Source of the DNA: Amaurobius ferox
Lineage: Eukaryota > Arthropoda > Arachnida > Araneae > Amaurobiidae
Direction of reading: 5' to 3'
Assembly (NCBI GenBank): GCA_951213105.1
Contig: OX578137.1
Coordinates: 54,854,236 to 54,918,235, forward strand
DNA: 64,000 nt
In this document: in pieces, positions 57,348-64,000 of the stretch
How positions within the stretch are numbered: position 1 is the stretch's first letter
Layout of the letters: each line of letters begins with the position of its first letter
Translations under genes and position numbers: made by a program
Notes under the pieces: model-generated
Databases searched by the model: none
Seen by the model: only the letters and a program-made list of their open reading frames with translations
What the model was told of the DNA's origin: nothing

Positions 57348-57471
57348 CCCTTTTTTTAAACTTTTGTACGTCTTATAGGAAGTAATATAAAGACCTTCTG
57401 TTGTGGATGTGTGCTTAATTTTTGCTATTATAACATCAGACGTGATGCCAAATTATTTATTAGTTGATACT

Positions 57472-59604
57472 AGTATAATTTTTTTATATTATATACTTTT
57501 GACAAAGCTATTTTAATTTTAATCTTCAGCTGCAGTATGAGCTATACGTAATTTATTACATTTCTATCTATCTATTATTAAAATTACTGTACAGAATTAA
57601 TAGAATGATTGTTGGGATTTAATGATTTTATATTGTATACCTCTGAGAAATTTCGAAATCAAAAACTTTAAATTTAAACTTTGGATATCTTTTCGTTTTT
57701 GAATTTCAATTTTTTTTGTGGAAGGTGAAAAAGATAATTTCTTAAATTTAAATATATTTAATAGCATTATATAACTTCAGATTACATTAGGTAATGACTC
57801 TATTTAGATGTAATTTTGATGGCATTTTTATCTTTATGTTTTACTATATGGCACAAATTCAAAATAAGTTGTAATTTAAAACACTACTACAGTTTTAAAA
57901 ACTTCACAAAATATATGCAGTACAATATTCAAGCAAATTATCCCTCCTACAGTAACAGAAGATGAGACACTGATGAATACAAGTAATAGTTCCTGAAATA
58001 ATCTTTTGGAAAAATACTTTCTAAGATCTTAAAAGCAAATATAAACTTTTCCTGAAGTATTTTAGTATGAACACGACTGCTAAAGCTTATCCACTTAAAC
58101 TCTCACACATCATTTGTTATTGAGCACAATTATTGTGGATTTTATCAGTCTAAAAAAAGTAAAGTCATTACAAAATAATGCAAGTTCCATTCTTATCAAA
58201 AACTGCATCATGGGATTTATTTCACAAAGTTAAACACGCGAAAGAAGTTTTGATGCTTATCCTCCGTTTTTTTTTAAAGAAAAATGAATCAGATTTTATA
58301 TTTTGTGCTATACAATCTTATTAAGTACTACAATTATAATATACGCATAACACTGTTCTAATCTATTTATATATTTATTTGAACAGTAAAAATATACTTA
58401 CTGTATATTTTGGATGTTTTTGTCTTTGATTGGTATAAAGGGCGAAGATAAATTTAATTTTAGAAATAATTTCAAAAAGTGCGACCTGGTTGGATTATGG
58501 TACCTACCATTTGAATCAAATTTTAAAGGTGTAAATACAGATAAAATCATCTGAAAACAAAAATTAATTTATTCAGACATTATTAAACTTACATGAGTTA
58601 TGACAAGATTAAAAATCTAAAATTTAATTATTTTTATAAAAAATTTGAGAAAACGTATTTTGTCCCATTTTTCTCCAAATTTGTGTCAGAAGAGGGTATG
58701 TACTTTAATTTTTAGTTTATAGTTGACGAAGCTCAAAAATAAGCAATAATTCAACATTGCTATTTTCTATTCCTAAACATGAGTTATGGGCCCATTTTTA
58801 CACTCAACACTAATAATTAAATCCGACCTCCATTTGAAGTCTAATGTATTTCATTACAAAACAAACATTCTTCATATTTTTCAATTTCCTTTCCTTTCAC
58901 TACTTTTTTCTTCTACTTTCTTGGTTTAAGTCTCCCTTTACCAGTTTTCTCTTTCTATTATTTAACAGCTTACTTCTTGCTTTTTCTCTTTGTATTGAAT
59001 ACTTTGTTCTGTTCCCAAGCACTTCTGTTCCCAAGCACATCGCTTGAGTACATGACACATAACCACATAAATGTTTTATTTTCTTTTTTCGAATGAGTTA
59101 AACGCAAACGTATTTATAACATGTTGCTTTCAGTGAATTAAACATTAAATGAGAAAAAAATATAAAACTTGACTTATCTTGTTTGATATTTTTAGATTAT
59201 TATAGCAGCATATATAATGCGGTTCCGTTTTTCGATAAACTATGTTAACGACGATCAGTATTCAGCATTGGTTTGTTCAAAGACACGCATGAAAGGAGAG
59301 GTAAAATATAATGTTATTCATTTCACAAAGTTATACAAATTTAAGAAGACTTTTATTCTCATCATACATATATTTTTACAAATAGGACACAGTGGATCAT
59401 TTAACTTCATGATTACACCTGTATTCTTCAAATTCCAACAGTGTTCCCAGCTGGTATAAAATGAATCAGCAAGTGGAGCAAAATAAATAAACGCATGGGG
59501 CAAAATAAATTAATTTTACCTTTAGGAAAATAAATGATTAAAATATGTATTTTAAATCCATTTAATAAGAGCAATAATAAATATGAGAAAGCATCTAGGC
59601 ACAG
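57472..59604. other. AT-rich, no gene
   Basis: About 2.1 kb with only short spurious frames. Confidence 0.5.
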
Positions 59605-60285
59605 TTATCACATGTTTATAAAAATTGCAACACCATGAAGGAATCACGCGATTGAACTGAAATTTACAGCAAATGCAAATTTGAGTGTGCTATGCAAATG
59701 ATTATAATTTCAGAGTCACGTGCGTGGGATAATCAGATACCTCTAAACTGCTGTTTTAGCCGTATAAATAATAGAGCTGTAGCGTGGAGTTGGAAATAGT
59801 CTATGATTGTCTTCCAGCGGAAAACTTTTCATAAAATGTCATTATGCCTCCTGCGACGATAGAGAGCGCCATATGAACAAGTTACGGAGTTGGAACGGGG
59901 GCGAATGAACGGACGTCCCTCATAAAGGTGGTGATTCTTATCGTGGAATAACAGCTCGCATGGAGGGAAAGGCCACAACACCGATGTGAGTGTGAAATCA
60001 GTGGACTAAAAAGAACCAGATGAGTGGACGACGAAATGCCACGCAACACGGGAGGATAGACACCTCTCCGCATGGTAGTGATGGACCGTGCAGCTTCAAC
60101 TAGACATTTGGCAGAACGTTGGAGTACTGCTACAGGCTGCTTATTATCTGTTCCAGCAATTCGTCAGTGTCTACTGCATCATGGACTTCTTGCAAGAATT
60201 CCTTTATACAGGATTCTCCTGATGCGAAACCATCGACGCACGCGGCTATAATAGGCTCATCAACATAGACACTGGGAGACAGCAG
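59605..60285 (+). pseudogene. Truncated Tc1-like element with transposase N-terminal relic
   Basis: The left end AAAAATTGCAACACCATGAAGG resembles Tc1-type terminal repeats. ATG at 59844 is followed by broken frames. Around 60095-60280 one can read RHLAERWSTATGCLLSVPAIRQCLLHHGLLARIP and RNHRRTRL, the second helix-turn-helix and linker of a Tc1 transposase. The DDE catalytic domain is absent because the sequence changes character after about 60285. It has many stops and is not functional. Confidence 0.6.
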
Positions 60286-60289
60286 TGAG

Positions 60290-61780
60290 GACCTGGCCTA
60301 CCTCTCGGTTTACGTGTTTAATTCCCCACCACTGGGTATCGTCTACAGACGACAAGGCTGAGGCGCAGAAGAAGGCATGTGGATAAGAAGCCAGTCAGAG
60401 GACCAAGAAAAGACTCAACGCCAAATATAGTCTGTGTAACTGAAAGACCTACTAACCACATAGACCACACCCCCAGGGAACAGCAGAAGAATACAAAAAC
60501 ACTCAGGGGACCTCAAGGGAAATTCCCTTAATTGAGGAAGCCTGAGCAAAAACGCCACAACTGCATGAGGAGTCCAGGGTCACCCAAGTAGTACGGGAAC
60601 GATAGATGTCGAATACAGTGACTGACCAGAAAAGCCGAAACCAGCCAAACTATTGCCACCGACAATAAATTTTGTGTGATTTCGCAGAGGATTTCGACTT
60701 TCTACCCTCGGTAGTTATGCAGAGGCAGCATGCAACTTAAAGAGGCGCTCTCGTAACCCGGGTTTAAACTTGTATTGCCATGGGAACTTAACCTAAGAAG
60801 AAAAGACAGGAAATTAAAAACTAAGAAGGGCTTGCAAGAAAAGGACTCTAATGTCTACACTTATAAACCTGTCGTCCGAGGCATAGAGTGCTTGTTACGG
60901 TGCATAGAGTGCTTGCTACGGTGCATAGAGTGCTTGCTACTTGCGAGACAGCCAGAGAGCAAAGTCAAGGAAGACTCTAATAACTACTACTACTACTGAC
61001 TTTTATACACAGGAAGGGAAAAGTACACAAGGACAAGGGCCCCCTCGCTGACTCAAAGCTCAATTGCAGTCAGACCATCCCTGAAAAAAAAACTAAAACA
61101 GGAAAACAATAACTACCTAAAAACTAACTTAGGGTAAAACCAAGCGGTAGAAAAGAAACCCCATTTAGGGGACAAAAACTGAGAGAAGACCCTAAATATA
61201 GGTTAATCCCAAGGAAGTTACTTTCTAACACAGGGAAGATAGGCAGTAGCCGAACTGTCTAAACGACTAGATAACATACCAACAAAAACAATGCTTAAAT
61301 AAAACAGGTGATAACTCTAAGGCGCCTAGTTCATCTTAACTAGTCTAAACAAAACTGCAAACTAAAGCGCACGCAGGGCGAAAACAATTTGACAAGAACC
61401 AGGAAACTGGAGATAGGATCTGAAACGGAAGGGTTATTAGAGAGGGAGACGAGGTGGGTCTAGCTAGAGCCAACGCCAACCTGGTCGGTCCAAAACATAC
61501 CTAAGTGCCTCCTTCTTAAAGTCTGTACCGATCCAGAGAGTCTGCGGTCTTCTATCCTGAAAAGAACAAGGCAAAGCATATTTAACAAGTGAAAAGGTAA
61601 AACTTATGCGGGACAATGAAAAGGAAGTTATTAACTGAGGCTGAAAGGATTAACATCACTCTGCAGAGCACAGCTCTGAGCCTTAAAAACACCGCTAGGG
61701 TGAAATACGCCAAGAGAACAGAAGGCTACGGTACAATACCCCAGAAACGCGATGGTTAAATATTTTGCCACAATAAATAA
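60290..61780. other. Unclassified block of more balanced composition
   Basis: The block is clearly less AT-rich and more A/C/G-rich than its surroundings and starts where the Tc1 relic breaks off. It has no long ORF on either strand. It contains the minisatellite at about 60897-60943 and (CTA)n near 60982-60998. It may be non-coding sequence of an LTR element or another repeat, but no termini were found. Confidence 0.4.
60897..60943. repeat. 20-bp minisatellite
   Basis: ACGGTGCATAGAGTGCTTGC-type unit repeated about 2.5-3 times. The 74-residue frame across it repeats IECLLRC and is an artefact. Confidence 0.8.
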
Positions 61781-63559
61781 CGTAACAATAAGGTGTATTT
61801 ACTGCTTATACCTTACTACGAAGGCATTGAAATTTATATTTTTAAAGTACTTTTTCATAGAAGCGCATAAGAAAAAAGCAATCAAATAAGTTAACAATAT
61901 TTCAAAGATCAAACATGAAATGAACGAATCTATTTTTTCTTTAAATACTTTTCTTCAAAAAACCTCTTGAATTCTCCCATGCTACTTTTTAAGTTTTGAT
62001 AATGTTTATGTTTTGCCTTTTAAAGGAGTGATATACGTTAGACAGTTCAAACATTCAAAACTTGTTTTAAAAAATTAAATGTAATTATTAGAATATATAC
62101 TGAATAAAATACTCTTTAAAATATAATTTGAAACATTTCATTTTGAGGAAATATAACTTGTCAAAGTATGTATGATGTTCAGATTTCTTCCTGTAATGTC
62201 TATTTAAAATAAGTTTAGAAAAATTAAAATTTTTTATTCAAGTTTAGATTTTTATCGCATATATATATATTGAAATTACTATTTTTTATAGCTATAAATA
62301 ATTAAATTTGGCATGGAAATTATTCCTATTGAAATTATATGCTACTCCCCAAATTGATTGAGAAATAAAAATTAAAACTTCCAAAATTTTTATTGAAACT
62401 TTGTTCCTTTTACATTTCATTTGGCATTTTTAATATATGTAAATGACACACAAAGAAAGCTTAAATTAAATTATGCAAATAATGGATTATAAAAATTAAA
62501 CCTTAATAATACCAGTCAATTCTTTTAATGCGCAGGTTTGTGACAAATGATTTAATGTCCTGCAATCTCCACGGCTTCAGTTTCAAATTTCAAGATTCAA
62601 TACTAGCTCATTATGAGCATATTCGAGCTGCTGGTCATATAATTAAAAAATCCTGCGTAATGCCTAATTAAAAATGTAATTGCCTGGTAATTTATTGACA
62701 AGTATGAATAAAAAAAACATCCTTTTTTCATAAAACTTCGAATTTGATGTAATTTAAGTAAAATTCAGATCTTGACGTTATTTTCTGCAATAAAACAGAA
62801 GTTGCACACCGCATTTTGGAAGACATAAAGGAGAAAAATGAAATTGAATCTGTAGCGAAAATCACGCCATGTCCACAGCAAAATTTTGAAAAATTAAAAA
62901 TTTACACATGAGGTATGCTGTAAATATTTTCATTTAATAGCTAATAGCCACATAATTATTACGTACAATTATTTTTCCAAACGTTTAATTTTATCTCATT
63001 TGACCGATTATCGCATATTAACTCATTTAAACAATCGTATAATTGTACCACATTTAACTGTATACCGATTTAATTGTACGTTTTCAGTGTTTATTTTACA
63101 CAATGTTCTTTCTTAATATTAAGACAGATAGTTTTACTATATTACTTTAAGAATTCCATTTACCTCCGGAAATAGAAACATAATAAATAGGGGTTATTTA
63201 CCACTGACTTCAGACTTATAAAGCCATCTGCATCAATCTATGTCAAGAATTGTCGAGGAACATATGCCTTATTATATTGTTGTAATAGGTTAGGGACATT
63301 CCTTGCTTCGTTGGTGCTATATAAAGAAAAGCAACGAATCTAATGCAGTAAATCAAAATGACAGATAGTGATAGGTTGTAAAAAATGTCGCATTTGTGAA
63401 AAAGAATAACTAATATCACAGCGGATGATCCTTGTCGAAGAAAATGTGACACGGAGATCACAACTTCGTCTTGCCAAATCAAATTTACTTCGTGGTGTAT
63501 ACTATTAAAGGTGAACCTTTAGAATAGATTTTTATAACAAACTATGTATCGATGTATAT
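61781..63559. other. AT-rich, no gene
   Basis: No credible ORF. A TATA-like GCTATATAAAG at about 63316 has no gene attached that I can see. Confidence 0.5.
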
Positions 63560-63780
63560 ATGTATCTGTGGCAACCAAAAGAAAGAGGAAGTTAAAAGTT
63601 ACAATTAGCATTATTATACTACTACGTTGTGTTCACAATAACCCTCCAATTATTTTACCTTTTGCGTGAGTCCTGTAAAGGAATAATTAATTAATATAGT
63701 ACTAAATGGATCACACCATTTTAACAATAAAACATTTATTAACAACATAAACACTTATTAATCCATTACACAATTAATTA
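63560..63780 (-). repeat. Dispersed repeat, copy 3
   Basis: The reverse complement carries, in order, AATAAATGTTTTATTGTTA, AATGGTGTGATCCATTTAG, ATTCCTTTACAGGACTCACG, AAGGTAAAATAATTGGAGGG, then TGTAACTTTTAACTTC and GGTTGCCACAGATA, matching 2150-2470. The repeat may continue towards the window edge. Confidence 0.65.
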
Positions 63781-64000
63781 TTAGTTTTGGCGGGGGAACA
63801 TGTGAGCCCACTTAAATTACCTAAACGTTTCTAGACCTAAAGTTATAAGAGGAACACATATCTTCAAGTCTGTCTCGGACATTGTTAGTAACACGTATTT
63901 GATGCCGTCTTTATTACTAGCATTAACTCATAGTGTAATGCATCCACTCGTAACTTCGTCGATCATATTGTACTGCTGACTCCAACACTCGCACTTATTT

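Larger units (their letters stand above)
56459..57471. mobile_element. Palindromic Penelope-type insertion with flanking duplication
   Basis: TAGTTGATACT at 56459-56469 and 57461-57471 is an 11-bp direct repeat bracketing the insertion. Inside are two inverted arms (about 56471-56855 and 57043-57425), a spacer of about 187 bp, and a single-copy tail of about 35 bp (57426-57460) beyond arm B. Inverted terminal-repeat copies with a short tail are a known Penelope-like insertion form. Each arm carries a hammerhead-like motif, as in classical (C-terminal endonuclease) Penelope elements. The 83-residue minus-strand frame at 56827-57078 has no recognised domain. Confidence 0.65.

Noticed and set aside
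60775..60999. Cys-rich 74-residue frame (IECLLRC repeats)
   Set aside because: Produced by a 20-bp minisatellite. Not a cysteine-rich peptide gene.

Overview
The window is about 64 kb of AT-rich eukaryotic DNA made almost entirely of transposable elements and their remains. I found no convincing host gene, no exon series and no functional RNA gene. The make-up points to an arthropod, most likely a spider or other chelicerate. The reasons are a Naiad-type Penelope-like element with an N-terminal GIY-YIG domain and a CxC linker, a Kolobok/'Mutator-like' transposase, Tc1 transposons, Helitrons ending in a hairpin plus CTAG, and a tRNA-derived SINE. The taxon is an inference from element content; there is no diagnostic host gene.

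Layout. 1-1857: the 3' end of an LTR retrotransposon with a complete right LTR. 2150-3020: a dispersed repeat and a decayed antisense transposon ORF. 3405-5485: a minus-strand Helitron packed with 297-bp and 148-bp tandem repeats. 6.2-9.2 kb: simple repeats, a relic resembling a hammerhead region, a perfect 132-bp tandem duplication and an old SINE. 9.7-12 kb: LTR-like and dispersed-repeat blocks. 12.4-13.3, 15.4-16.3 and 38.2-39.2 kb: three copies of one roughly 0.95-1-kb repeat family.

15.2-22.4 kb: a Naiad element set between two (TA)n tracts and broken twice. The 0.95-kb repeat sits in its endonuclease domain, and a 3,123-bp TTAA-flanked Kolobok element sits between the endonuclease/CxC half and the reverse transcriptase half. 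22.5-23.3 kb: a long inverted repeat. 25.7-27.2 kb: a second Helitron. 32.6-34.1 kb: a decayed ORF, then a TTAA element with a piggyBac-like MITE nested inside it. 39.8-40.9 kb: a GC-rich, dead Tc1 transposase. 42.2-43.6 kb: unusual GTGAC/GTCAC-rich DNA and minisatellites.

44455-56152: a complete, young Gypsy-type LTR retrotransposon of 11,698 bp. Its 1,200-bp LTRs differ at four positions, it has a GATA target duplication, and its gag-protease and pol frames are intact. A 5'-truncated SINE has inserted just upstream of the gag ATG. 56470-57460: a palindromic Penelope-type insertion with two divergent hammerhead-ribozyme-like motifs and an 11-bp target duplication. 59.6-60.3 kb: a second Tc1 relic. 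60.3-61.8 kb: an unclassified block of more balanced composition. The right edge carries a third copy of the dispersed repeat first seen at 2.15 kb.

The genes do not form a pathway. What links them is insertion history. The Naiad is older than the Kolobok and the 0.95-kb repeat that split it. The TTAA element at 33.3 kb is older than the MITE inside it. The Gypsy element is older than the SINE in its leader.
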